The notes beneath the pieces were generated by a model that saw only the letters and a program-made list of their open reading frames with translations, did not search any database and had not been told where the DNA came from. From Euwallacea fornicatus (lineage: Eukaryota > Arthropoda > Insecta > Coleoptera > Curculionidae), in the NCBI RefSeq assembly GCF_040115645.1, contig NW_027096026.1, positions 124,001 to 188,000 of the forward strand: a stretch of 64,000 nucleotides of DNA, written 5' to 3'. Position numbers and translations under genes: made by a program. Of the stretch, positions 49,985 to 63,712 are shown piece after piece (the first letter of the stretch is position 1; each line of letters begins with the position of its first letter).

Positions 49985-52448
49985 TCTCAAAGATCTCGAC
50001 GAGCTGATTAATTTGACACTTCGTTTAAGAAACTTGGTGATCATTTGTCGAAGTTAACGAGCTTCGAAGTTTGAAATGTTACGAAAGTTGTGTGTTTGAG
50101 CACATAAAGTACTATTTTTATTGGAAATGCAACAAGATGCAATTATCATTTGTTGTGACATCTCAAAGATCTCGACGAGCTGATTAATTTGACACTTCGT
50201 TTAAGAAACTTGGTGATCATTTGTCGAAGTTAACGAGCTTCCAAGTTTGAAATGTTACGAAAGTTGTGTGTTTGAGCACATAAAGTACTATTTTTCTTGG
50301 AAATGCAACAAGATGCAATTATCATTTGTTGTGACATCTCAAAGATCTCGACGAGCTGATTAATTTGACACTTCGTTTAAGAAACTTGGTGATCATTTGT
50401 CGAAGTTAACGAGCTTCCAAGTTTGAAATGTTACGAAAGTTGTGTGTTTGAGCACATAAAGTACTATTTTTCTTGGAAATGCAACAAGATGCAATTATCA
50501 TTTGTTGTGACGTCTCAAAGATCTCGACGAGCTGATTAATTTGACACCTCGTTTAAGAAACTTGAAGTTTGTTTGCCGAAGTTATCGAGCTTCGAAATTT
50601 GAAATGTTACAAATGTTCTGTGTTTGAGCACATAAAGTACTATTTTTCTTGGAAATGCAACAAGATGCAATCATGATTTGTTGTGACGTCTCAAAGATCT
50701 CGACGAGCTGATTAATTTGACACATCGTTTAAGAAACTTGGAGTTTGTTTGCCGAAGTTATCGAGCTTCGAAGTTTGAAATGTTACAAAAGTTGTGTATT
50801 TGAGCACATAAAGTACTATTTTTCTTGGAAATGCAACAAGATGCAATCATGATTTGTTGTGACGTCTCAAAGATCTCGACGAGCTGATTAATTTTACACC
50901 TCGTTTAAGAAACTTGAAGTTTGTTTGCCGAAGTTATCGAGCTTCGAAATTTGAAATGTTACAAATGTTCTGTGTTTGAGCACATAAAGTACTATTTTTC
51001 TTGGAAATGCAACAAGATGTAATCATGATTTGTTGTGACGTCTCAAAGATCTCGACGAGCTGATTAATTTGACACATCGTTTAAGAAACTTGGAGTTTGT
51101 TTGCCGAAGTTATCGAGCTTCGAAGTTTGAAATGTTACAAAAGTTGTGTGTTTGAGCACATAAAGTACTATTTTTCGTGGAAATGCAACAAGATGCAATC
51201 ATGATTTGTTGTGACGTCTCAAAGATCTCGACGAGCTGATTAATTTGACACTTCGTTTAAGAAACTTGGTGATCATTTGTCGAAGTTAACGAGCTTCGAA
51301 GTTTGAAATGTTACGAAAGTTGTGTGTTTGAGCACATAAAGTACTATTTTTATTGGAAATGCAACAAGATGCAATTATCATTTGTTGTGACATCTCAAAG
51401 ATCTCGACGAGCTGATTAATTTGACACTTCGTTTAAGAAACTTGGTGATCATTTGTCGAAGTTAACGAGCTTCCAAGTTTGAAATGTTACGAAAGTTGTG
51501 TGTTTGAGCACATAAAGTACTATTTTTCTTGGAAATGCAACAAGATGCAATTATCATTTGTTGTGACATCTCAAAGATCTCGACGAGCTGATTAATTTGA
51601 CACTTCGTTTAAGAAACTTGGTGATCATTTGTCGAAGTTAACGAGCTTCCAAGTTTGAAATGTTACGAAAGTTGTGTGTTTGAGCACATAAAGTACTATT
51701 TTTCTTGGAAATGCAACAAGATGCAATTATCATTTGTTGTGACGTCTCAAAGATCTCGACGAGCTGATTAATTTGACACCTCGTTTAAGAAACTTGAAGT
51801 TTGTTTGCCGAAGTTATCGAGCTTCGAAATTTGAAATGTTACAAATGTTCTGTGTTTGAGCACATAAAGTACTATTTTTCTTGGAAATGCAACAAGATGC
51901 AATCATGATTTGTTGTGATGTCTCAAAGATCTCGACGAGCTGATTAATTTGACACATCGTTTAAGAAACTTGGAGTTTGTTTGCCGAAGTTATCGAGCTT
52001 CGAAGTTTGAAATGTTACAAAAGTTGTGTATTTGAGCACATAAAGTACTATTTTTCTTGGAAATGCAACAAGATGCAATCATGATTTGTTGTGACGTCTC
52101 AAAGATCTCGACGAGCTGATTAATTTTACACCTCGTTTAAGAAACTTGAAGTTTGTTTGCCGAAGTTATCGAGCTTCGAAATGTGAAATGTTACAAATGT
52201 TCTGTGTTTGAGCACATAAAGTACTATTTTTCTTGGAAATGCAACAAGATGTAATCATGATTTGTTGTGACGTCTCAAAGATCTCGACGAGCTGATTAAT
52301 TTGACACATCGTTTAAGAAACTTGGAGTTTGTTTGCCGAAGTTATCGAGCTTCGAAGTTTGAAATGTTACAAAAGTTGTGTGTTTGAGCACATAAAGTAC
52401 TATTTTTCTTGGAAATGCAACAAGATGCAATCATGATTTGTTGTGACG
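49985..52448 (+). repeat. Two tandem 7-monomer modules Db P P Q n q N/n
   Basis: Monomers 284-290 (49985-51216) and 291-297 (51217-52448) both read Db P P Q n q followed by N or n, a 1232-bp step. Each n carries gtgtatttg. The second module has two extra marks, gtgatg at the end of Q and aaatgtg in q. The same pair recurs at 60193-62656, and a third, shortened module begins at 63361-63888 upstream of the window end. Confidence 0.85.
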
Positions 52449-52624
52449 TCTCAAAGATCTCGACGAGCTGATTAATTTGACACTTCGTTTAAGAAACTTG
52501 GTGATCATTTGTCGAAGTTAACGAGCTTCGAAGTTTGAAATGTTACGAAAGTTGTGTGTTTGAGCACATAAAGTACTATTTTTCTTGGAAATGCAACAAG
52601 ATGCAATTATCATTTGTTGTGACA

Positions 52625-55600
52625 TCTCAAAGATCTCGACGAGCTGATTAATTTGACACTTCGTTTAAGAAACTTGGAGTTTGTTTGTTGAAGTTATCGA
52701 GCTTCGAAATTTGAAATGTTACAAAAGTTGTGTGTTTGAGCACATAAAATACTATTTTTCTTGGAAATGCAACAAGATGCAATCATGATTTGTTGTGACG
52801 TCTCAAAGATCTCGTGGAGCTGATTAATGTGACACTTCGTTTAAGAAATTTGGTGATCATTTGTCGAAGTTAACGAGCTTCAAAGTTTGAAATGTTACGA
52901 ATGTTGTGTGTTTGAGCACATAAAGTACTATTTTTCTTGGAAATGCAACAAGATGCAATCATGATTTGTTGTGACGTCTCAAAGATCTTGTGGAGCTGAT
53001 TAATTTGACACTTCGTTTAAGAAACTTGAAGTTTGTTTGCCGAAGTTATCGAGCTTCGAAATTTGAAATGTTACAAATGTTCTGTGTTTGAGCACATAAA
53101 GTACTATTTTTCTTGGAAATGCAACAAGATGCAATCATGATTTGTTGTGACGTCTCAAAGATCTCGACGAGCTGATTAATTTGACACATCGTTTAAGAAA
53201 CTTGGAGTTTGTTTGCCGATGTTATCGAGCTTCGAAGTTTGAAATGTTACAAAAGTTGTGTGTTTGAGCACATAAAGTACTATTTTTCGTGGAAATGCAA
53301 CAAGATGCAATCATGATTTGTTGTGACGTCTCAAAGATCTCGACGAGCTGATTAATTTGACACTTCGTTTAAGAAACTTGGTGATCATTTGTCGAAGTTA
53401 ACGAGCTTCGAAGTTTGAAATGTTACGAAAGTTGTGTGTTTGAGCACATAAAGTACTATTTTTCTTGGAAATGCAACAAGATGCAATTATCATTTGTTTT
53501 GACATCTCAAAGATCTCGACGAGCTGATTAATTTGACACTTCGTTTAAGAAACTTGGAGTTTGTTTGTTGAAGTTATCGAGCTTCGAAATTTGAAATGTT
53601 ACAAAAGTTGTGTGTTTGAGCACATAAAATACTATTTTTCTTGGAAATGCAACAAGATGCAATCATGATTTGTTGTGACGTCTCAAAGATCTCGTGGAGC
53701 TGATTAATGTGACACTTCGTTTAAGAAATTTGGTGATCATTTGTCGAAGTTAACGAGCTTCAAAGTTTGAAATGTTACGAATGTTGTGTGTTTGAGCACA
53801 TAAAGTACTATTTTTCTTGGAAATGCAACAAGATGCAATTATCATTTGTTTTGACATCTCAAAGATCTCGACGAGCTGATTAATTTGACACTTCGTTTAA
53901 GAAACTTGGAGTTTGTTTGTTGAAGTTATCGAGCTTCGAAATTTGAAATGTTACAAAAGTTGTGTGTTTGAGCACATAAAATACTATTTTTCTTGGAAAT
54001 GCAACAAGATGCAATCATGATTTGTTGTGACGTCTCAAAGATCTCGTGGAGCTGATTAATGTGACACTTCGTTTAAGAAATTTGGTGATCATTTGTCGAA
54101 GTTAACGAGCTTCAAAGTTTGAAATGTTACGAATGTTGTGTGTTTGAGCACATAAAGTACTATTTTTCTTGGAAATGCAACAAGATGCAATCATGATTTG
54201 TTGTGACGTCTCAAAGATCTTGTGGAGCTGATTAATTTGACACTTCGTTTAAGAAACTTGAAGTTTGTTTGCCGAAGTTATCGAGCTTCGAAATTTGAAA
54301 TGTTACAAATGTTCTGTGTTTGAGCACATAAAGTACTATTTTTCTTGGAAATGCAACAAGATGCAATCATGATTTGTTGTGACGTCTCAAAGATCTCGAC
54401 GAGCTGATTAATTTGACACATCGTTTAAGAAACTTGGAGTTTGTTTGCCGATGTTATCGAGCTTCGAAGTTTGAAATGTTACAAAAGTTGTGTGTTTGAG
54501 CACATAAAGTACTATTTTTCGTGGAAATGCAACAAGATGCAATCATGATTTGTTGTGACGTCTCAAAGATCTCGACGAGCTGATTAATTTGACACTTCGT
54601 TTAAGAAACTTGGTGATCATTTGTCGAAGTTAACGAGCTTCGAAGTTTGAAATGTTACGAAAGTTGTGTGTTTGAGCACATAAAGTACTATTTTTCTTGG
54701 AAATGCAACAAGATGCAATTATCATTTGTTTTGACATCTCAAAGATCTCGACGAGCTGATTAATTTGACACTTCGTTTAAGAAACTTGGAGTTTGTTTGT
54801 TGAAGTTATCGAGCTTCGAAATTTGAAATGTTACAAAAGTTGTGTGTTTGAGCACATAAAATACTATTTTTCTTGGAAATGCAACAAGATGCAATCATGA
54901 TTTGTTGTGACGTATCAAAGATCTCGTGGAGCTGATTAATGTGACACTTCGTTTAAGAAATTTGGTGATCATTTGTCGAAGTTAACGAGCTTCAAAGTTT
55001 GAAATGTTACGAATGTTGTGTGTTTGAGCACATAAAGTACTATTTTTCTTGGAAATGCAACAAGATGCAATCATGATTTGTTGTGACGTCTCAAAGATCT
55101 CGTGGAGCTGATTAATTTGACACCTCGTTTAAGAAACTTGGAGTTTGTTTGCCGAAGTTATCGAGCTTCGAAGTTTGAAATGTTACAAAAGTTATGTGTT
55201 TGAGCACATAAAGTACTATTTTTCTTGGAAATGCAACAAGATGCAATCATGATTTGTTGTGTCGTCTCAAAGATCTCGACGAGCTGATTAATTTGACACC
55301 TCGTTTAAGAAACTTGGAGTTTGTTTGCCGAAGTTATCGAGCTTCGAAGTTTGAAATGTTACAAAAGTTGTGTGTTTGAGCACATAAAGTACTATTTTTC
55401 GTGGAAATGCAACAAGATGCAATCATGATTTGTTGTGACGTCTCAAAGATCTTGTGGAGCTGATTAATTTGACACTTCGTTTAAGAAACTTGAAGTTTGT
55501 TTGCCGAAGTTATCGAGCTTCGAAATTTGAAATGTTACAAATGTTCTGTGTTTGAGCACATAAAGTACTATTTTTCTTGGAAATGCAACAAGATGCAATC

Positions 55601-57728
55601 ATGATTTGTTGTGACGTCTCAAAGATCTCGACGAGCTGATTAATTTGACACATCGTTTAAGAAACTTGGAGTTTGTTTGCCGATGTTATCGAGCTTCGAA
55701 GTTTGAAATGTTACAAAAGTTGTGTGTTTGAGCACATAAAGTACTATTTTTCGTGGAAATGCAACAAGATGCAATCATGATTTGTTGTGACGTCTCAAAG
55801 ATCTCGACGAGCTGATTAATTTGACACTTCGTTTAAGAAACTTGGTGATCATTTGTCGAAGTTAACGAGCTTCGAAGTTTGAAATGTTACGAAAGTTGTG
55901 TGTTTGAGCACATAAAGTACTATTTTTCTTGGAAATGCAACAAGATGCAATTATCATTTGTTTTGACATCTCAAAGATCTCGACGAGCTGATTAATTTGA
56001 CACTTCGTTTAAGAAACTTGGAGTTTGTTTGTTGAAGTTATCGAGCTTCGAAATTTGAAATGTTACAAAAGTTGTGTGTTTGAGCACATAAAATACTATT
56101 TTTCTTGGAAATGCAACAAGATGCAATCATGATTTGTTGTGACGTCTCAAAGATCTCGTGGAGCTGATTAATGTGACACTTCGTTTAAGAAATTTGGTGA
56201 TCATTTGTCGAAGTTAACGAGCTTCAAAGTTTGAAATGTTACGAATGTTGTGTGTTTGAGCACATAAAGTACTATTTTTCTTGGAAATGCAACAAGATGC
56301 AATCATGATTTGTTGTGACGTCTCAAAGATCTCGTGGAGCTGATTAATTTGACACCTCGTTTAAGAAACTTGGAGTTTGTTTGCCGAAGTTATCGAGCTT
56401 CGAAGTTTGAAATGTTACAAAAGTTATGTGTTTGAGCACATAAAGTACTATTTTTCTTGGAAATGCAACAAGATGCAATCATGATTTGTTGTGTCGTCTC
56501 AAAGATCTCGACGAGCTGATTAATTTGACACCTCGTTTAAGAAACTTGGAGTTTGTTTGCCGAAGTTATCGAGCTTCGAAGTTTGAAATGTTACAAAAGT
56601 TGTGTGTTTGAGCACATAAAGTACTATTTTTCGTGGAAATGCAACAAGATGCAATCATGATTTGTTGTGACGTCTCAAAGATCTCGACGAGCTGATTAAT
56701 TTGACACTTCGTTTAAGAAACTTGGTGATCATTTGTCGAAGTTAACGAGCTTCGAAGTTTGAAATGTTACGAAAGTTGTGTGTTTGAGCACATAAAGTAC
56801 TATTTTTCTTGGAAATGCAACAAGATGCAATTATCATTTGTTTTGACATCTCAAAGATCTCGACGAGCTGATTAATTTTACACCTCGTTTAAGAAACTTG
56901 AAGTTTGTTTGACGAAGTTATCGAGCTTCGAAATTTGAAATGTTACAAAAGTTGTGTGTTTGAACATATAAAGTACTATTTGTCTTGGAAATGCAACAAG
57001 ATGCAATTATCATTTGTTGTGACATCTCAAAGATCTCGACGAGCTGATTAATTTGACACTTCGTTTAAGAAACTTGGAGTTTGTTTGTTGAAGTTATCGA
57101 GCTTCGAAATTTGAAATGTTACAAAAGTTGTGTGTTTGAGCACATAAAGTACTCTTTTTCTTGGAAATGCAACAAGATGCAATCATGATTTGTTGTGACG
57201 TCTCAAAAATCTCGTGGAGGTGATTAATTTGACACTTCGTTTAAGAAATTTGGTGATCATTTGCCGAAGTTACCGAGCTTCGAAGTTTGAAATGTTACGA
57301 AAGTTGTGTGTTTGAGCACATAAAGTACTATTTTTCTGGGAAATGCAACAAGATGCAATTATCATTTGTTGTGACGTCTCAAAGATCTCGACGAGCTGAT
57401 TAATTTGACACTTCGTTTAAGAAACTTGGTGATCATTTGTCGAAGTTAACGAGCTTCGAAGTTTGAAATGTTACGAAAGTTGTGTGTTTGAGCACATAAA
57501 GTACTATTTTTCTTGGAAATGCAACAAGATGCAATCATGATTTCTTGTGACGTCTCAAAGATCTCGACGAGCTGATTAATTTGACACTTCGTTTAAGAAA
57601 CTTGGAGTTTGTTTGTTGAAGTTATCGAGCTTCGAAATTTGAAATGTTACAAAAGTTGTGTGTTTGAGCACATAAAATACTATTTTTCTTGGAAATGCAA
57701 CAAGATGCAATCATGATTTGTTGTGACG
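52625..57728 (+). repeat. HOR I block with expanded A L N D2 K modules, 29 monomers
   Basis: Monomers 299-327 read K A L N D2 K A/D2 K A L N D2 K A B C L N D2 K A B C D2 F G H J K. Two adjacent duplications with the same 7-monomer step (1232 bp) are visible: K A L N D2 K A at 52625 and 53857, and L N D2 K A B C at 54209 and 55441. The N copies here (53153, 54385, 55617) carry gccgatgtt, unlike the N copies in the left part of the window. A private cgtatcaaag lies at 54914. Confidence 0.85.
53681..53856 (+). repeat. Hybrid monomer A/D2
   Basis: The front is A (G29, A82, T102). The tail is that of D2 (T160/C163/T171/A176) and the next monomer is K, as after D2. The switch lies between positions 102 and 160. 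This fusion joined two A L N D2 K modules out of register. Confidence 0.8.
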
Positions 57729-60700
57729 TCTCAAAGATCTCGTGGAGCTGATTAATGTGACACTTCGTTTAAGAAATTTGGTGATCATTTGTCGAAGTTA
57801 ACGAGCTTCAAAGTTTGAAATGTTACGAATGTTGTGTGTTTGAGCACATAAAGTACTATTTTTCTTGGAAATGCAACAAGATGCAATCATGATTTGTTGT
57901 GACGTCTCAAAGATCTTGTGGAGCTGATTAATTTGACACTTCGTTTAAGAAACTTGGAGTTTGTTTGCCGAAGTTATCGAGCTTCGAAGTTTGAAATGTT
58001 ACAAAAGTTGTGTGTTTGAGCACATAAAGTACTATTTTTCGTGGAAATGCAACAAGATGCAATCATGATTTGTTGTGACGTCTCAAAGATCTCGACGAGC
58101 TGATTAATTTGACACTTCGTTTAAGAAACTTGGTGATCATTTGTCGAAGTTAACGAGCTTCGAAGTTTGAAATGTTACGAAAGTTGTGTGTTTGAGCACA
58201 TAAAGTACTATTTTTCTTGGAAATGCAACAAGATGCAATTATCATTTGTTGTGACATCTCAAAGATCTCGACGAGCTGATTAATTTGACACTTCGTTTAA
58301 GAAACTTGGTGATCATTTGTCGAAGTTAACGAGCTTCCAAGTTTGAAATGTTACGAAAGTTGTGTGTTTGAGCACATAAAGTACTATTTTTCTTGGAAAT
58401 GCAACAAGATGCAATTATCATTTGTTGTGACGTCTCAAAGATCTCGACGAGCTGATTAATTTGACACCTCGTTTAAGAAACTTGAAGTTTGTTTGCCGAA
58501 GTTATCGAGCTTCGAAATTTGAAATGTTACAAATGTTCTGTGTTTGAGCACATAAAGTACTATTTTTCTTGGAAATGCAACAAGATGCAATCATGATTTG
58601 TTGTGACGTCTCAAAGATCTCGACGAGCTGATTAATTTGACACATCGTTTAAGAAACTTGGAGTTTGTTTGCCGAAGTTATCGAGCTTCGAAGTTTGAAA
58701 TGTTACAAAAGTTGTGTGTTTGAGCACATAAAGTACTATTTTTCTTGGAAATGCAACAAGATGCAATTATCATTTGTTGTGACGTCTCAAAGATCTCGAC
58801 GAGCTGATTAATTTGACACTTCGTTTAAGAAACTTGGTGATCATTTTTCGAAGTTAACGAGCTTCGAAGTTTGAAATGTTACGAAAGTTGTGTGTTTGAG
58901 CACATAAAGTACTATTTTTCTTGGAAATGCAACAAGATGCAATTATCATTTGTTGTGACATCTCAAAGATCTCGACGAGCTGATTAATTTGACACTTCGT
59001 TTAAGAAATTTGGTGATCATTTGTCGAAGTTATCGAGCTTCGAAGTTTGAAATGTTACAAAAGTTGTGTGTTTGAGCACATAAAGTACTATTTTTCTTGG
59101 AAATGCAACAAGATGCAATCATGATTTGTTGTGACGTCTCAAAGATCTTGTGGAGCTGATTAATTTGACACTTCGTTTAAGAAACTTGAAGTTTGTTTGC
59201 CGAAGTTATCGAGCTTCGAAATTTGAAATGTTACAAATGTTCTGTGTTTGAGCACATAAAGTACTATTTTTCTTGGAAATGCAACAAGATGCAATCATGA
59301 TTTGTTGTGACGTCTCAAAGATCTCGACGAGCTGATTAATTTGACACATCGTATAAGAAACTTGGAGTTTGTTTGCCGAAGTTATCGAGCTTCGAAGTTT
59401 GAAATGTTACAAAAGTTGTGTGTTTGAGCACATAAAGTACTATTTTTCTTGGAAATGCAACAAGATGCAATCATGATTTGTTGTGACGTCTCAAAGATCT
59501 CGACGAGCTGATTAATTTGACACTTCGTTTAAGAAACTTGGTGATCATTTGTCGAAGTTAACGAGCTTCGAAGTTTGAAATGTTACGAAAGTTGTGTGTT
59601 TGAGCACATAAAGTACTATTTTTCTTGGAAATGCAACAAGATGCAATTATCATTTGTTGTGACATCTCAAAGATCTCGACGAGCTGATTAATTTGACACT
59701 TCGTTTAAGAAACTTGGTGATCATTTGTCGAAGTTAACGAGCTTCCAAGTTTGAAATGTTACGAAAGTTGTGTGTTTGAGCACATAAAGTACTATTTTTC
59801 TTGGAAATGCAACAAGATGCAATCATGATTTGTTGTGACGTCTCAAAGATCTCGACGAGCTGATTAATTTGACACATCGTTTAAGAAACTTGGAGTTTGT
59901 TTGCCGAAGTTATCGAGCTTCGAAGTTTGAAATGTTACAAAAGTTGTGTGTTTGAGCACATAAAGTACTATTTTTCGTGGAAATGCAACAAGATGCAATC
60001 ATGATTTGTTGTGACGTCTCAAAGATCTCGACGAGCTGATTAATTTGACACTTCGTTTAAGAAACTTGGTGATCATTTGTCGAAGTTAACGAGCTTCGAA
60101 GTTTGAAATGTTACGAAAGTTGTGTGTTTGAGCACATAAAGTACTATTTTTATTGGAAATGCAACAAGATGCAATTATCATTTGTTGTGACATCTCAAAG
60201 ATCTCGACGAGCTGATTAATTTGACACTTCGTTTAAGAAACTTGGTGATCATTTGTCGAAGTTAACGAGCTTCGAAGTTTGAAATGTTACGAAAGTTGTG
60301 TGTTTGAGCACATAAAGTACTATTTTTATTGGAAATGCAACAAGATGCAATTATCATTTGTTGTGACATCTCAAAGATCTCGACGAGCTGATTAATTTGA
60401 CACTTCGTTTAAGAAACTTGGTGATCATTTGTCGAAGTTAACGAGCTTCCAAGTTTGAAATGTTACGAAAGTTGTGTGTTTGAGCACATAAAGTACTATT
60501 TTTCTTGGAAATGCAACAAGATGCAATTATCATTTGTTGTGACATCTCAAAGATCTCGACGAGCTGATTAATTTGACACTTCGTTTAAGAAACTTGGTGA
60601 TCATTTGTCGAAGTTAACGAGCTTCCAAGTTTGAAATGTTACGAAAGTTGTGTGTTTGAGCACATAAAGTACTATTTTTCTTGGAAATGCAACAAGATGC

Positions 60701-63700
60701 AATTATCATTTGTTGTGACGTCTCAAAGATCTCGACGAGCTGATTAATTTGACACCTCGTTTAAGAAACTTGAAGTTTGTTTGCCGAAGTTATCGAGCTT
60801 CGAAATTTGAAATGTTACAAATGTTCTGTGTTTGAGCACATAAAGTACTATTTTTCTTGGAAATGCAACAAGATGCAATCATGATTTGTTGTGACGTCTC
60901 AAAGATCTCGACGAGCTGATTAATTTGACACATCGTTTAAGAAACTTGGAGTTTGTTTGCCGAAGTTATCGAGCTTCGAAGTTTGAAATGTTACAAAAGT
61001 TGTGTATTTGAGCACATAAAGTACTATTTTTCTTGGAAATGCAACAAGATGCAATCATGATTTGTTGTGACGTCTCAAAGATCTCGACGAGCTGATTAAT
61101 TTTACACCTCGTTTAAGAAACTTGAAGTTTGTTTGCCGAAGTTATCGAGCTTCGAAATTTGAAATGTTACAAATGTTCTGTGTTTGAGCACATAAAGTAC
61201 TATTTTTCTTGGAAATGCAACAAGATGTAATCATGATTTGTTGTGACGTCTCAAAGATCTCGACGAGCTGATTAATTTGACACATCGTTTAAGAAACTTG
61301 GAGTTTGTTTGCCGAAGTTATCGAGCTTCGAAGTTTGAAATGTTACAAAAGTTGTGTGTTTGAGCACATAAAGTACTATTTTTCGTGGAAATGCAACAAG
61401 ATGCAATCATGATTTGTTGTGACGTCTCAAAGATCTCGACGAGCTGATTAATTTGACACTTCGTTTAAGAAACTTGGTGATCATTTGTCGAAGTTAACGA
61501 GCTTCGAAGTTTGAAATGTTACGAAAGTTGTGTGTTTGAGCACATAAAGTACTATTTTTATTGGAAATGCAACAAGATGCAATTATCATTTGTTGTGACA
61601 TCTCAAAGATCTCGACGAGCTGATTAATTTGACACTTCGTTTAAGAAACTTGGTGATCATTTGTCGAAGTTAACGAGCTTCCAAGTTTGAAATGTTACGA
61701 AAGTTGTGTGTTTGAGCACATAAAGTACTATTTTTCTTGGAAATGCAACAAGATGCAATTATCATTTGTTGTGACATCTCAAAGATCTCGACGAGCTGAT
61801 TAATTTGACACTTCGTTTAAGAAACTTGGTGATCATTTGTCGAAGTTAACGAGCTTCCAAGTTTGAAATGTTACGAAAGTTGTGTGTTTGAGCACATAAA
61901 GTACTATTTTTCTTGGAAATGCAACAAGATGCAATTATCATTTGTTGTGACGTCTCAAAGATCTCGACGAGCTGATTAATTTGACACCTCGTTTAAGAAA
62001 CTTGAAGTTTGTTTGCCGAAGTTATCGAGCTTCGAAATTTGAAATGTTACAAATGTTCTGTGTTTGAGCACATAAAGTACTATTTTTCTTGGAAATGCAA
62101 CAAGATGCAATCATGATTTGTTGTGATGTCTCAAAGATCTCGACGAGCTGATTAATTTGACACATCGTTTAAGAAACTTGGAGTTTGTTTGCCGAAGTTA
62201 TCGAGCTTCGAAGTTTGAAATGTTACAAAAGTTGTGTATTTGAGCACATAAAGTACTATTTTTCTTGGAAATGCAACAAGATGCAATCATGATTTGTTGT
62301 GACGTCTCAAAGATCTCGACGAGCTGATTAATTTTACACCTCGTTTAAGAAACTTGAAGTTTGTTTGCCGAAGTTATCGAGCTTCGAAATGTGAAATGTT
62401 ACAAATGTTCTGTGTTTGAGCACATAAAGTACTATTTTTCTTGGAAATGCAACAAGATGTAATCATGATTTGTTGTGACGTCTCAAAGATCTCGACGAGC
62501 TGATTAATTTGACACATCGTTTAAGAAACTTGGAGTTTGTTTGCCGAAGTTATCGAGCTTCGAAGTTTGAAATGTTACAAAAGTTGTGTGTTTGAGCACA
62601 TAAAGTACTATTTTTCTTGGAAATGCAACAAGATGCAATCATGATTTGTTGTGACGTCTCAAAGATCTCGACGAGCTGATTAATTTGACACTTCGTTTAA
62701 GAAACTTGGTGATCATTTGTCGAAGTTAACGAGCTTCGAAGTTTGAAATGTTACGAAAGTTGTGTGTTTGAGCACATAAAGTACTATTTTTCTTGGAAAT
62801 GCAACAAGATGCAATTATCATTTGTTGTGACATCTCAAAGATCTCGACGAGCTGATTAATTTGACACTTCGTTTAAGAAACTTGGTGATCATTTGTCGAA
62901 GTTAACGAGCTTCCAAGTTTGAAATGTTACGAAAGTTGTGTGTTTGAGCACATAAAGTACTATTTTTCTTGGAAATGCAACAAGATGCAATCATGATTTG
63001 TTGTGACGTCTCAAAGATCTCGACGAGCTGATTAATTTGACACATCGTTTAAGAAACTTGGAGTTTGTTTGCCGAAGTTATCGAGCTTCGAAGTTTGAAA
63101 TGTTACAAAAGTTGTGTGTTTGAGCACATAAAGTACTATTTTTCGTGGAAATGCAACAAGATGCAATCATGATTTGTTGTGACGTCTCAAAGATCTCGAC
63201 GAGCTGATTAATTTGACACTTCGTTTAAGAAACTTGGTGATCATTTGTCGAAGTTAACGAGCTTCGAAGTTTGAAATGTTACGAAAGTTGTGTGTTTGAG
63301 CACATAAAGTACTATTTTTATTGGAAATGCAACAAGATGCAATTATCATTTGTTGTGACATCTCAAAGATCTCGACGAGCTGATTAATTTGACACTTCGT
63401 TTAAGAAACTTGGTGATCATTTGTCGAAGTTAACGAGCTTCCAAGTTTGAAATGTTACGAAAGTTGTGTGTTTGAGCACATAAAGTACTATTTTTCTTGG
63501 AAATGCAACAAGATGCAATTATCATTTGTTGTGACATCTCAAAGATCTCGACGAGCTGATTAATTTGACACTTCGTTTAAGAAACTTGGTGATCATTTGT
63601 CGAAGTTAACGAGCTTCCAAGTTTGAAATGTTACGAAAGTTGTGTGTTTGAGCACATAAAGTACTATTTTTCTTGGAAATGCAACAAGATGCAATTATCA

Positions 63701-63712
63701 TTTGTTGTGACG

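Larger units (their letters stand above)
46113..52624 (+). repeat. HOR II copy 3, 37 monomers with an internal duplication
   Basis: Monomers 262-298 read A L/C Da P Q n Da R L Nt, then Da P Q n Da R L Nt, then Da P N Db Db P P Q n q N Db P P Q n q n Da. The 8-monomer block after L/C is duplicated in tandem. Rare shared marks (catttttcg in Da, gtgtatttg in n, gtgatg in Q, aaatgtgaaatg in q) recur in the copy at 57729-62832. P at 46641 has a private a-to-t change at 46825. Confidence 0.85.
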
